Of a DNA stretch of 64,000 nt, positions 52,947-61,474 are shown one piece after another. Positions within the stretch are counted from its first letter, which is position 1. The number at the start of each line of letters is the position of its first letter. Origin of the DNA: Pseudomonadota bacterium. GTDB lineage: Bacteria > Pseudomonadota > Gammaproteobacteria > Ga0077536. Position numbers and translations under genes: made by a program. The notes beneath the pieces were generated by a model that ran no database searches, was not told the DNA's origin, and saw only the letters and a list, made by a program, of their open reading frames with translations. The DNA lies in assembly GCA_016719885.1 (NCBI GenBank), contig JADJYF010000026.1, forward strand, positions 496,001-560,000, read 5' to 3'.

Positions 52947-53534
52947 TCAGGCCGCGCTTTCCACATGCACGCGCCCGGCGCGGAGCACGTAGCGCTCGCC
53001 GCTGTGGGGGCAGACGCATGCGCCGTCGCCGCTCTTCGGCAGATCCAGGCGTTCGCCGAAACGACTCATCCAGCCGAGCAGACGCCCCGGCACGCCGCCG
53101 ATCAGGGCGAAATCCGGCACGTCCTCGCGCACCACCGCACCGGCGGCGATGAAGGCATAGGCGCCGACCGTCACCCCGCACACGATGGTGCAATTGGCAC
53201 CGAGCGTGGCGCCACGCTTCACCAGGGTGTCGCGGTATTCGTCCTTGCGCGAGATCTCGGCGCGCGGATTGTAGACATTGGTGAACACCATGCTCGGCCC
53301 GCAGAACACGCCTTCTTCCAACGTGACGTTGTCGTAGACCGACACGTTGTTCTGGATCTTGCAGTTGTCGCCGATGCTGACGCGGTTGCCGACGTAGACG
53401 TTCTGTCCGAGTGAACAGTCGCGGCCGATGCGCGCGCCGGCGCTGACGTGCACCCAGTGCCAGATGCGCGTGCCTGCGCCTATGCGGGCGCCGTCATCGA
53501 CGATGGCGGTGGCATGTACCGTGGAATCGCTCAT
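52947..53534 (-). CDS. wbpD: UDP-2-acetamido-3-amino-glucuronate N-acetyltransferase, WbpD-like
   Basis: A 195-residue left-handed beta-helix acyltransferase (hexapeptide repeats from ATAIVDDGARIGAGTRIWHW to GAYAFIAAGAVVREDVPDF). The WbpD-typical middle is YDNVTLEEGVFCGPSMVFTN with VYNPRAEISRKDEYRDTLVK. The C-terminal tail contains CVCPHSGERY, possibly zinc-binding, also seen in the family. It acetylates the 3-amino group produced by WbpE. Start ATG 53534, 7 nt after the wbpB stop. Confidence 0.92.
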   Translation of the reverse strand: MSDSTVHATAIVDDGARIGAGTRIWHWVHVSAGARIGRDCSLGQNVYVGNRVSIGDNCKIQNNVSVYDNVTLEEGVFCGPSMVFTNVYNPRAEISRKDEYRDTLVKRGATLGANCTIVCGVTVGAYAFIAAGAVVREDVPDFALIGGVPGRLLGWMSRFGERLDLPKSGDGACVCPHSGERYVLRAGRVHVESAA

Positions 53535-53541
53535 GGCGGGC

Positions 53542-54606
53542 TCAGTACTCGAGCGGCAAGGACACGCGTCGGCCGTCGCGCGCCGAGGTGTAGATGGCAA
53601 TCAGGGTTTCGAGTGAGCGCAGGCCTTCGCGCCCGTCGGTCTCGGGCCTGGCCTCGCCGCGGATGGTGCTGATGACGTTGTTGTAATAGACCGGGTGGCC
53701 GACGCCGTACACCGAAGTCGGGCTGTAGTTGGCGTCGGTGACGGCGGCATCGTCGTCCTCGGCCTCGGCGAATTCCCAATGCTTGATTTCGTTGACCGCC
53801 ACGCCGCCCACCACCGCCGTGCCCTTCTCGCCCAGCACCGTGATCGAGCCTTCGAGATTGCGTGGATAGGTGAGCATGGTGACGTTGACCGAGCCCAGCG
53901 CGCCCGAGCGCCACTTGATGTTGGCCACGCCGGTGTCTTCGACCTCGATGTTGCGTTCGAGCGTCGCGGTATAGGCATGCACGCTTTCGATGGGACCGAC
54001 CAGCCAGTCCAGGAGGTCGACGTAATGGCTGGCCTGGTTCATGAACGCGCCACCGTCGAATTCCCAGGTGCCGCGCCATTGCGCCTGGTCGTAGTAGTCC
54101 TGCGGGCGCGTCCAGAACACGTTGACGTTGACCATGTAGATGCGCCCGAAACGGCGCTGCACGAAGGCGCGCTTCAGGCGCTGCAGGGTCGGGTTCAAGC
54201 GATTCTGCTTGACCACGAACAGGTGCACGCCCTGCTCGTCGCAGGTCGCAACCATGCGCTTGCCGTCGGCGAGGCGCGTCGCCATCGGCTTCTCGGTCAC
54301 CACGTGGCGACCGGCGCGGGCGATGTCCATGGCGTGCTGCGGATGCAGGCCGCTGGGCGTGCACAGCACTGCCACGTCGGCTTCGGAATGGGCCAGCAGA
54401 TCGGGAATCGAGTAGTAACCCGGCACCCCGTGGCGGGCGCTGGCGGCCTGCGCCAGCTGCGGGTCGGTGTCGCACACCGCCACCAGTTCGGCGCGTTCGC
54501 GATGGGCGGCAAGCGCATCGAAATGGCGGTCGGAGATCCGCCCGCAGCCGACCACCGCGAAACGGATGCGACGGTCGTTGATGATGTACGGTGCTCGGTA
54601 TTCCAT
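53542..54606 (-). CDS. wbpB: UDP-GlcNAcA 3-dehydrogenase, WbpB-like
   Basis: A 354-residue GFO/IDH/MocA oxidoreductase: RFAVVGCGRISDRHFDAL (NAD site), the catalytic lysine motif VVTEKPMATRLADGKRM and HLFVVKQNRLNPTLQRLKRA, characteristic of WbpB. It oxidises C3 of UDP-GlcNAcA, with NADH recycled by 2-oxoglutarate in the WbpB/WbpE pair. First of the wbpB-D-E set. GTG 54618 is an alternative to ATG 54606. A WbpI-type C2-epimerase, needed for the manno isomer, is not in the window, so the product may stay gluco. Confidence 0.92.
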   Translation of the reverse strand: MEYRAPYIINDRRIRFAVVGCGRISDRHFDALAAHRERAELVAVCDTDPQLAQAASARHGVPGYYSIPDLLAHSEADVAVLCTPSGLHPQHAMDIARAGRHVVTEKPMATRLADGKRMVATCDEQGVHLFVVKQNRLNPTLQRLKRAFVQRRFGRIYMVNVNVFWTRPQDYYDQAQWRGTWEFDGGAFMNQASHYVDLLDWLVGPIESVHAYTATLERNIEVEDTGVANIKWRSGALGSVNVTMLTYPRNLEGSITVLGEKGTAVVGGVAVNEIKHWEFAEAEDDDAAVTDANYSPTSVYGVGHPVYYNNVISTIRGEARPETDGREGLRSLETLIAIYTSARDGRRVSLPLEY

Positions 54607-54695
54607 AGTGCTGCTCACGTGGCGCCCAATCCGCTAGATATTGTGCCACGCGAGGCCTGCGAGGGCGACCTGTCGTGGCACCGGCCGTGGGGCGC

Positions 54696-55724
54696 TCAGG
54701 GTTGGGGGCGCTGGCGCACCTCGGCATGGCCCGACGGCGGGCGGCGCCCGGCCACCAGGGCCGCGATATCGGTTTCCAGCAGGCGCGCCACCGGACGGGT
54801 GGTATGCACCGCGTCCCAGAAGTTGCCGTCGTCGCGGGTCAGGGCCGAGACCTGCATGTAATCGAGCGTGCGCAGGTTCGGCAGATCGGCCAGCAAGGCC
54901 GCGCTGCGGCCTTTGCATTCGGCGATGTTGCTCGCCATGTTCTCGAGGTAATGGCGGTGCACCGGTGGGTAGATCAGCACGATGGCGGTGTCGGCCGGCA
55001 CCGATTTCAGCAGGGCGTGCAGCCGCGGCAACCACGGGTACTGCCAGTCGGGGCGCGACAGGCTGGGCTCGGTATCGCTGCTGGCGTCACGCGCGCGGCG
55101 GCTGGCGTACAGGCGTTTGTGCACGGCCTTGGCGTCGTAACGGCCGAAGTCACGGGTGAAGTCGCGGTAGCCGTCCAGCCGGTACTTGGCCTCGCGTTTG
55201 CCACGCAGCAGTTCCAGCATGCGCACCGCGTCTTCCAGGGCCTTGTCGTTGAACAGGTACAAAAGGTCGTTCCACGGCTCATCGTCGTACATCCACTCCG
55301 GAAAGGCGCGGAAGGTGTAATTACCGGCGTCAGGGTCGCGGTTGCACCAGCTGCCATCGTTGCCCAGCACCACCAGTCGCGGGCGCGGATGATGGCGCAG
55401 GAACACTTCGAGAATGCGCGCCTGCTCGTAGGGCGTGGCGGAATTCATGGCGAGGTTGACGAAGCGCGCGCCGAGCTGGGCGTCGAGCTCACGCGGGTCG
55501 AGCAGGCGCATGGTCGAGGTGCCGATGACGGCGCTGTCGAAATCCTGCAGGCGGGCCAGGGCCGGGTAGGCGAAGCGCTGGTTGGTCGATACCGGCGCAC
55601 GCGGCAGGGCCGGCGAGAACGGCACGTCCATGTAGGGGTCGAGCACCAGGATGAAGCCATAGGCCAGCGCGCCCAGCAGCGCCGAGCCCCACAGCAACAC
55701 GCGAATGTAGCGCGACCAGGCCAT
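54696..55724 (-). CDS. SGNH-hydrolase-like O-acetylation partner protein (AlgJ/AlgX-type)
   Basis: A 342-residue protein with an N-terminal signal anchor (VLLWGSALLGALAYGFILV). The periplasmic domain shows a block-I-like VIGTSTMRLLDP (Ser nucleophile candidate), VVLGNDGSW and a late DAVHTTRPVARLLE that could hold the catalytic Asp-His pair. Encoded 1 nt after the MBOAT gene, it probably completes acetyl transfer to the glycan outside the inner membrane, as AlgJ/AlgX do for alginate. The target sugar is unknown. Confidence 0.78.
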   Translation of the reverse strand: MAWSRYIRVLLWGSALLGALAYGFILVLDPYMDVPFSPALPRAPVSTNQRFAYPALARLQDFDSAVIGTSTMRLLDPRELDAQLGARFVNLAMNSATPYEQARILEVFLRHHPRPRLVVLGNDGSWCNRDPDAGNYTFRAFPEWMYDDEPWNDLLYLFNDKALEDAVRMLELLRGKREAKYRLDGYRDFTRDFGRYDAKAVHKRLYASRRARDASSDTEPSLSRPDWQYPWLPRLHALLKSVPADTAIVLIYPPVHRHYLENMASNIAECKGRSAALLADLPNLRTLDYMQVSALTRDDGNFWDAVHTTRPVARLLETDIAALVAGRRPPSGHAEVRQRPQP

Positions 55725-55725
55725 C

Positions 55726-57087
55726 TCAGAATTGGAAGTAGATGAATTCGATGCCGCGGCCCTGGCCGACGCGCAACACCGTCACCAGCAGCACCAGCGC
55801 CAAGGGCAGGGCCATGAGCGGACGGTAGGGCCACGCGCGGCGCGACAGTTCCAGGTTGGTCGGACCGAAGATGGCCAGCGCCGCCGCCAGCGCGAGCAAG
55901 GGCCAGCCGTCGTCGTCCGCCGCCCCGCTGCCGCCCTGCCCGGCCATGGCGGACAGCACGCGCGCGGCGACCTGGAAATCATCGGCACGAAACAGCACCC
56001 AGCCGGCCACCACGAACAACATGGTCAAGGCCCAGGCCAGCGGCGCCGGCAGGCTGATACCGCGCCCCATCCACCAGCGGTTGCAGCACACCGCCACGCC
56101 GTGCAGTCCGCCCCAGGCAATGAAGGTCCAGCCGGCACCGTGCCACAGGCCGCACAACAACATGGTGCCGAGCGACGCGGCGTAGGCGCGCACCGCGCCG
56201 GCGCGGCTGCCGCCCAGGGGAATGTAGAGATAGTCGCGCAGGAAACGCGACAGCGTCATGTGCCAGCGCCGCCAGAATTCGCGAATGCTCTGCGCGCGAT
56301 ACGGCGCGTCGAAGTTGATGGGCAGAGTCAGGCCGAACATGCCGGCAAGGCCGAGCGCCATGTCCGAGTAGCCCGAAAAATCGAAATAAAGCTGCAACGA
56401 ATAGGCGAGCGCCGCCTGCCAGGCCAGCGCCACGCCGGGCGCGGCGGCGGCGAAACCGCCATCCGCGTAGGGCGCGAGCTGGTCGGCCAGCCACACTTTC
56501 TTGATGAGGCCGAGCACGAACAGCAACAGGCCACGGGCCACCAGCTCACGATCGATGTGGCGCGCCACCAGCGCCGCGAACTGTGGAATGAGTTCGTGGT
56601 GCCGAATGATGGGGCCGGCGATGAGATGCGGGAAAAAACACACGTAGCAGGCAAAGTCGAGGAAGTCGTATTCCGCCGCCTGACCGCGCCGCACGTCGAG
56701 CAGGTAGGAGACCTGCTGGAAGGTGAAGAAACTGACCCCGAGCGGCAACACGATGGGCCACGGCGTGAACGGTTCGCCGAACAGTTCGAGCACGCTGGCG
56801 GCCAGGAAATTGGTGTATTTGAACACCGCCAGCACGCCGAGATTGAACGCGACGCCGCCCCAGATGAGGCCATCGCGGGGCGCGCGCCGGAAGGCCTGGG
56901 CGATGGACCAGTTGACGACGCCGGTGAACATGAGCAGCGGCAGGAAGCGCACGTCCCACCAGCTGTAGAACACCAGCGAGGAGATCAGCAGCACCCACAG
57001 GCGCGCGCGAGCGGTGGCCGCGAGGTGATAGGCCAGGGCCGTCAGCGGCAGGAAGACCAGCAGGAACAGTTGCGTGGTGAAGAGCAT
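55726..57087 (-). CDS. MBOAT-family O-acyltransferase, AlgI-like
   Basis: A 453-residue polytopic membrane acyltransferase. Family motifs are LVFYSWWDVRFLPLL, YLLDVRRGQ, FFPHLIAGPIIRH, DFSGYSDMALGLA, FWRRWHMTLSRFLRDYLYIPLGG and the catalytic-His segment LCGLWHGAGWTFIAWGGLHG. It passes acetyl groups across the membrane to the SGNH partner encoded next. The ATG at 57087 is the family start; the frame upstream is not. Start is separated from ugd by a family-B repeat. Confidence 0.92.
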   Translation of the reverse strand: MLFTTQLFLLVFLPLTALAYHLAATARARLWVLLISSLVFYSWWDVRFLPLLMFTGVVNWSIAQAFRRAPRDGLIWGGVAFNLGVLAVFKYTNFLAASVLELFGEPFTPWPIVLPLGVSFFTFQQVSYLLDVRRGQAAEYDFLDFACYVCFFPHLIAGPIIRHHELIPQFAALVARHIDRELVARGLLLFVLGLIKKVWLADQLAPYADGGFAAAAPGVALAWQAALAYSLQLYFDFSGYSDMALGLAGMFGLTLPINFDAPYRAQSIREFWRRWHMTLSRFLRDYLYIPLGGSRAGAVRAYAASLGTMLLCGLWHGAGWTFIAWGGLHGVAVCCNRWWMGRGISLPAPLAWALTMLFVVAGWVLFRADDFQVAARVLSAMAGQGGSGAADDDGWPLLALAAALAIFGPTNLELSRRAWPYRPLMALPLALVLLVTVLRVGQGRGIEFIYFQF

Positions 57088-57186
57088 GGGCGCGCATCTT
57101 ACCCTGTCGCGAGACGGGCTCACGCCTGTTGTGGCGCTGTCAGCTCATTGTCGCGCGGCCTGGGTCCCGCGCTGTGGGCGAGGAAT

Positions 57187-57249
57187 GTCAGACTGAAGTC
57201 TGACCCACATGCAATTGCCTGTCCTTTGTGGGTCAGACTTCAGTCTGAC
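57187..57249. repeat. Two perfect REP-like family B arms, heads facing inward
   Basis: The arms at 57187-57208 (minus orientation) and 57228-57249 (plus orientation) are both perfect copies of the GTGG head, GTCAGAC stem, TTCA loop element, separated by 19 nt with heads facing each other. The identity extends a base or two beyond the stems (AT before, AT after). It lies in the 175-nt gap between the ugd stop and the MBOAT start, inside an otherwise tightly packed operon. Confidence 0.9.
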
Positions 57250-57262
57250 ATCGCGCCCCAAC

Positions 57263-58567
57263 TCAGCGCCCGATGCAGTGGTAGGCGAAGCCCAGGTCTT
57301 CGAGCGTGGCGCGCTCGTAGACATTGCGCAGGTCGATGAACACCGCGCCCTTCAGCGCGCGCTTGACGCGGGCGAGATCCATGCCGCGATAGGCGTTCCA
57401 TTCGGTCAGCACCACCACCGCGTCGGCGCCGGTGCAGACCTCATACATGTCGTCGCAGTAGTGCACGCCGCTCGGCAGGTACTGCTTCGCTTCGTGCATG
57501 CCCTGCGGATCGTGGGCGCGGATGCTGGCGCCCTTCTCCATCAAGGGCGGCAGGATCGACAACGCCGGCGCATCGCGCATGTCGTCGGTCTCGGGCTTGA
57601 AGGTCAGGCCCAGCACGCCGATGGTCTTGCCGGCCTCGGAGCCGCCCAGCGCTTCGCGGATTTTCTTGATCATGCGCGCCTTCTGCGCGGCATTGACCTC
57701 GATCACCGCCTCGACGATGCGGCAGCTGGAACCATGCTCCTGGGCGATGCGCACCAGGGCCTGGGTGTCCTTGGGAAAACACGAGCCGCCGTAGCCCGGC
57801 CCCGGATGCAGGAATTTCGAGCCGATGCGGCCGTCCATGCCCATGCCCTTGGCGACCGCGTGCACGTCGGCGCCGACCGTTTCGCACAGGGTCGAGATCT
57901 CGTTGATGAAACTGATCTTGGTGGCGAGGAAGGCATTGGCCGCGTACTTGATGAGTTCCGCGCTTTCGAGATTGGTGACGAGGATCGGCGTTTCGCGCAG
58001 GTTGAGCGGCCGGTAGAGCTCGCGCAGGCGCTTTTCCGCACGCGCACTCTCGCAGCCGATGACCACGCGGTCCGGCCGCATGAAGTCGGCGATGGCCGCG
58101 CCTTCACGCAGGAATTCGGGGTTGGAGGCGACGTCGAAATCGGCGCCGGCATTGGTTTCGCGCATGATGCGCGCGACATTGCGCGCGGTGCCCACCGGCA
58201 CCGTCGACTTGTCGACGATGACGGTGTAGCCGTTGAGGTGCGTGGCTATCTGGCGCGCAGCCTCGTATACATAAGAAAGATCGGCAAAGCCCTCACCGCG
58301 CCGGCTGGGGGTGCCGACCGCGATGAACACCAGGTCGGCGCCGGCCACCGCTGGGCCGATGTCGGTGGTGAATTTCAGGCGGCCCGCGCCGACGTTGCTC
58401 GCCACCAGCGCGGCGAGACCGGGCTCGTAGATCGGCATCTGGCCGGCATCGAGCTTGGCTATCTTGTTGGCATCGACGTCGACGCAGGTGACGTCGGCGC
58501 CGAACTCGGCGAAACAGGTGCCGGACACCAGGCCGACGTAGCCGGTGCCTATCATCACGACCTTCAT
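57263..58567 (-). CDS. ugd: UDP-glucose 6-dehydrogenase
   Basis: A 434-residue NAD-dependent enzyme oxidising UDP-glucose to UDP-glucuronate. NAD motif MIGTGYVGLVSGTCFAEFG, substrate region YEPGLAAL, the catalytic Cys in GYGGSCFPKDTQAL, and the C-terminal nucleotide-sugar half are all present. It uses the UDP-glucose made by GalU (24871) and feeds the 4-epimerase at 59858. It starts 4 nt after the tviB-like gene stop. Confidence 0.95.
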   Translation of the reverse strand: MKVVMIGTGYVGLVSGTCFAEFGADVTCVDVDANKIAKLDAGQMPIYEPGLAALVASNVGAGRLKFTTDIGPAVAGADLVFIAVGTPSRRGEGFADLSYVYEAARQIATHLNGYTVIVDKSTVPVGTARNVARIMRETNAGADFDVASNPEFLREGAAIADFMRPDRVVIGCESARAEKRLRELYRPLNLRETPILVTNLESAELIKYAANAFLATKISFINEISTLCETVGADVHAVAKGMGMDGRIGSKFLHPGPGYGGSCFPKDTQALVRIAQEHGSSCRIVEAVIEVNAAQKARMIKKIREALGGSEAGKTIGVLGLTFKPETDDMRDAPALSILPPLMEKGASIRAHDPQGMHEAKQYLPSGVHYCDDMYEVCTGADAVVVLTEWNAYRGMDLARVKRALKGAVFIDLRNVYERATLEDLGFAYHCIGR

Positions 58568-58571
58568 GGCG

Positions 58572-59861
58572 TCACAGCCTCCACAGCGTCACGCCGGCCG
58601 GCACGCTGGCGCGATCGAGCTTGCCCTTGACGTCGATGACCGCGCCACGCCCGCCTTCCAGGCGCGCGGTGACGGTGTTCCAGGCATCCTCCAGGTAATG
58701 GTGGTGCGGCACGGCGAAGATCACCACGCGCGCCGGCGCCAGTTTCTCGGTCGGCATCAATTCCACGCCGTACTCGTGCTGGGCCTCGGCCGAGTCGGCG
58801 TAAGGGTCGTGGATCTGCACCTTCACATCGTAGGTGTTGAGTTCGTTGACGATGTCGATGACGCGCGTGTTGCGCAGGTCCGGCACGTTTTCCTTGAAGG
58901 TGAAGCCCAGCACGGTGATGACCGCGCCCTTGACGGCGCCGCCCTGGGCGATCAGTTGGCGGATGGCCTGCTGCGCGACGTAGCGGCCCATGTCGTCATT
59001 GATGCTGCGCCCGGCCAGGATGACCTGCGGGATGTAGCCGACGATGGCCGCCTTGTGCGTCAGGTAGTAGGGGTCGACGCCGATGCAATGACCGCCGACC
59101 AGGCCCGGTTCGAACTTGAGGAAGTTCCACGCGGTGCCGGCCGCCGCCAGCACGTCGCGGGTGTCGATGCCCATGCGGTTGAAGATCAGCGCCAGTTCGT
59201 TCATGAGCGCGATGTTGAGATCGCGCTGGGTGTTCTCGATGACCTTGGCCGCTTCGGCGACCTTGATTGACGACGCGCGGTGCACGCCGGCGGTGACCAC
59301 CGACTCATAGACCTTGGCGACGATTTCGAGGATTTCGGGCGTCTGGCCCGACACCACCTTGGTGATCTTGGTGAAGGTGTGATCCTTGTCGCCGGGATTG
59401 ATGCGCTCCGGCGAGTAGCCGACGAAGAAGTCCTTGCCGGCTTTCAGGCCCGACATGCGCTCCAGCACCGGCACGCAGTCTTCTTCCGTGGCGCCCGGGT
59501 AGACGGTCGACTCGTAGACCACGATGTCACCGGCCTTGATGTGCGCGCCCAAGGTCTCGGAGGCCTTGATCATGGGTGTCAGGTCGGGACGCTTGGCCTC
59601 GTCCACCGGCGTCGGCACCGCGACGATATGGAAATCCGCTTCGCGCAGGTCCGTCGCCGTGCAGGTGAAGGCGATGTTGCTCGCCTTCAGATCGTCATCC
59701 TCGACTTCAAGCGTGCTGTCGTGCCCGGATTTGAGCTCCGCGACGCGCGCGGCGTTGATGTCAAAGCCGATGGTACGGGCCGAGCGACCAAAGGCCACCG
59801 CGACCGGCAGACCGACGTAGCCCAAGCCTATGACCGCAATTTTTCGGTTATGCGCGCTCAT
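58572..59861 (-). CDS. tviB: UDP-N-acetylhexosamine 6-dehydrogenase, TviB/WbpO type
   Basis: A 429-residue nucleotide-sugar dehydrogenase distinct from Ugd: IAVIGLGYVGLPVAVAFGRS, VVYESTVYPGATEEDCVPVL, VGYSPERINPGDKDHTFT, AAKVIENTQRDLNIALMNEL, and the catalytic-Cys motif GLVGGHCIGVDPYYLT. These are TviB/WbpO signatures; the enzyme makes UDP-GlcNAcA or UDP-GalNAcA from the UDP-HexNAc. UDP-GlcNAcA is also the substrate of WbpB, so this gene likely fills the WbpA step. It overlaps the upstream epimerase gene by 4 nt. Confidence 0.92.
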   Translation of the reverse strand: MSAHNRKIAVIGLGYVGLPVAVAFGRSARTIGFDINAARVAELKSGHDSTLEVEDDDLKASNIAFTCTATDLREADFHIVAVPTPVDEAKRPDLTPMIKASETLGAHIKAGDIVVYESTVYPGATEEDCVPVLERMSGLKAGKDFFVGYSPERINPGDKDHTFTKITKVVSGQTPEILEIVAKVYESVVTAGVHRASSIKVAEAAKVIENTQRDLNIALMNELALIFNRMGIDTRDVLAAAGTAWNFLKFEPGLVGGHCIGVDPYYLTHKAAIVGYIPQVILAGRSINDDMGRYVAQQAIRQLIAQGGAVKGAVITVLGFTFKENVPDLRNTRVIDIVNELNTYDVKVQIHDPYADSAEAQHEYGVELMPTEKLAPARVVIFAVPHHHYLEDAWNTVTARLEGGRGAVIDVKGKLDRASVPAGVTLWRL

Positions 59862-60868
59862 GGGATGTTGTAATACTCCTTGTACCAGGAAACGAAATTG
59901 GCGATGCCCTGCTTGATCGGCGTGCCGGGACGGTAGCCGATGTCTTCGACCAGGGCCGTGACGTCAGCATAGGTGTCCGGCACGTCACCGGCCTGCAGGG
60001 GCAGCATGTTCTTCTTGGCTTCGATGCCGAGGCATTCCTCCAGCGCACCGATGAAGTCCATCAGCGGCACCGGCGAATTGTTGCCGATGTTGTAGATGCG
60101 GTAGGGCGCCTTGGAGGTACCGGGATCGGGCGCATCGCTGTTCCAGGCCGGATTGGGCTTGGCGATGTTGTCGAGACAGCCCATCACGCCGCCGACGATG
60201 TCATCGATATAAGTGAAATCGCGCCGGTGGTTGCCGTAGTTGAACACGTCTATCGGTTCGCCGTTCAGGATCTTGCGCGTGAACAGGAACAGCGACATGT
60301 CCGGCCGCCCCCACGGCCCGTAGACCGTGAAGAAGCGCAGGCCCGTGACCGGCAGGCCGTAGAGATGGCTGTAGGTGTGGGCCATCAGTTCGTTGGCTTT
60401 CTTGGTCGCGGCGTACAGCGACACCGGGTGATCGATGTTGTCGTGCACCGAAAACGGCATGCGGGTGTTGGCGCCGTACACCGAGCTCGAGGACGCGTAG
60501 ACCAGGTGCTCGACGCCGTTGTGCCGGCAACCTTCCAGGATGTTGGTGGTGCCGACGATGTTGGCATCGATGTAGGCGTGGGGATTCTCGATGGAATAGC
60601 GCACCCCCGCCTGGGCGGCGAGATGCACCACCCGTTCGGGCTTCTCGGCGGCGAACAGCGCCGGCATGGCGGCGCGGTCTTCGATATTCTGCTTGTGGAA
60701 GCTGAAAGCGGGATGCTTTTCGATGCGGGCCAGTCGCGCAAGCTTCAGCGTGACTTCGTAATAGTCATTGAGATTGTCGACGCCGACGACCTGGTCGCCC
60801 CGCGCAAGCAAACGTTCAACGAGGCGCGAGCCGATGAAACCGGCGGCACCTGTGACCATGATCTTCAT
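59858..60868 (-). CDS. UDP-glucuronate 4-epimerase-like NAD-dependent epimerase
   Basis: A 336-residue extended SDR: MVTGAAGFIGSRLVERLL, GVDNLNDYYEVTLKLARL (hallmark of UDP-GlcA 4-epimerases such as CapI), VHLAAQAGVRYSIENPHAY, the ASSSSVYG serine and SLYAATKKANELMAH with the Tyr-Lys pair. It would interconvert UDP-GlcA and UDP-GalA; action on UDP-HexNAcA cannot be excluded. First gene of the large minus-strand operon, divergent from the gene at 61007, with an AT-richer ~140-nt promoter region between them. Confidence 0.92.
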   Translation of the reverse strand: MKIMVTGAAGFIGSRLVERLLARGDQVVGVDNLNDYYEVTLKLARLARIEKHPAFSFHKQNIEDRAAMPALFAAEKPERVVHLAAQAGVRYSIENPHAYIDANIVGTTNILEGCRHNGVEHLVYASSSSVYGANTRMPFSVHDNIDHPVSLYAATKKANELMAHTYSHLYGLPVTGLRFFTVYGPWGRPDMSLFLFTRKILNGEPIDVFNYGNHRRDFTYIDDIVGGVMGCLDNIAKPNPAWNSDAPDPGTSKAPYRIYNIGNNSPVPLMDFIGALEECLGIEAKKNMLPLQAGDVPDTYADVTALVEDIGYRPGTPIKQGIANFVSWYKEYYNIP

Positions 60869-61006
60869 AGCGTTATCGGATACTCGTAAAGTCGGCGTAC
60901 TTTACACCGTCGGGCTTTATATCGGTGGGAAAGCGCGCGGCCTTAAATCTGTCTTGTATCACGGATCTGTTACCATGCCGCGACCACAGCGCGCGGGAGA
61001 AAAGCA

Positions 61007-61414
61007 ATGGCCGGAGCCGAAGGCATGAGTGCCGATAATTTCACAGTCGATGTCGATAACCTGTATCGCGAGGAATCGATCACCGACCTGCGCGCCGCCA
61101 CCATCCGGCGCCTGGTGCCGATCAAGGCCGATGGCAGCGACGACCCGTCCCGCCCCAGCCGCTTCATCGGCGATACCACGCTCATGACCCAGATGGGTCC
61201 GATCCCGGTGCAGTTCCCGCTCGATGCCCCGACCCTCGCCGAAGCCTGCGCGCTGTTCCCGGCCGGTATCAAGGGCGCCATCGAAAGACTCAACGAACGT
61301 GCACGCGAGATGGCGCGCGAGGAAGCGTCGCGCATCGTGGTGCCAGGCCAAGGCGGCCCCGGCCCGCTGGGCGGCATGCCCGGTCGGCCAGGAGGCAAGT
61401 TCATCCTCGAATAG
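61007..61414 (+). CDS. Conserved small cytosolic protein of unknown function
   Basis: A 135-residue protein: DNFTVDVDNLYREESITDLR near the start, RRLVPIKADGSDDPSRPSRF, TTLMTQMGPIPVQFPLDAP, then an amphipathic helix (KGAIERLNERAREMAREEA) and a Gly/Pro-rich tail. I recall similar proteins from gammaproteobacteria without known function. GGGAGA precedes ATG 61007 at 8 nt; ATG 61025, preceded by GGAG, is also possible. The tail ends 60 nt before ccmA, so it may be co-transcribed with the ccm operon. Confidence 0.75.
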   Translation: MAGAEGMSADNFTVDVDNLYREESITDLRAATIRRLVPIKADGSDDPSRPSRFIGDTTLMTQMGPIPVQFPLDAPTLAEACALFPAGIKGAIERLNERAREMAREEASRIVVPGQGGPGPLGGMPGRPGGKFILE

Positions 61415-61474
61415 GTCCGTGCCGCCTGGCCCGGCGCTGCGCGCCGGCTCGGCGCGCGCCGCGCAGCGCCCAAC

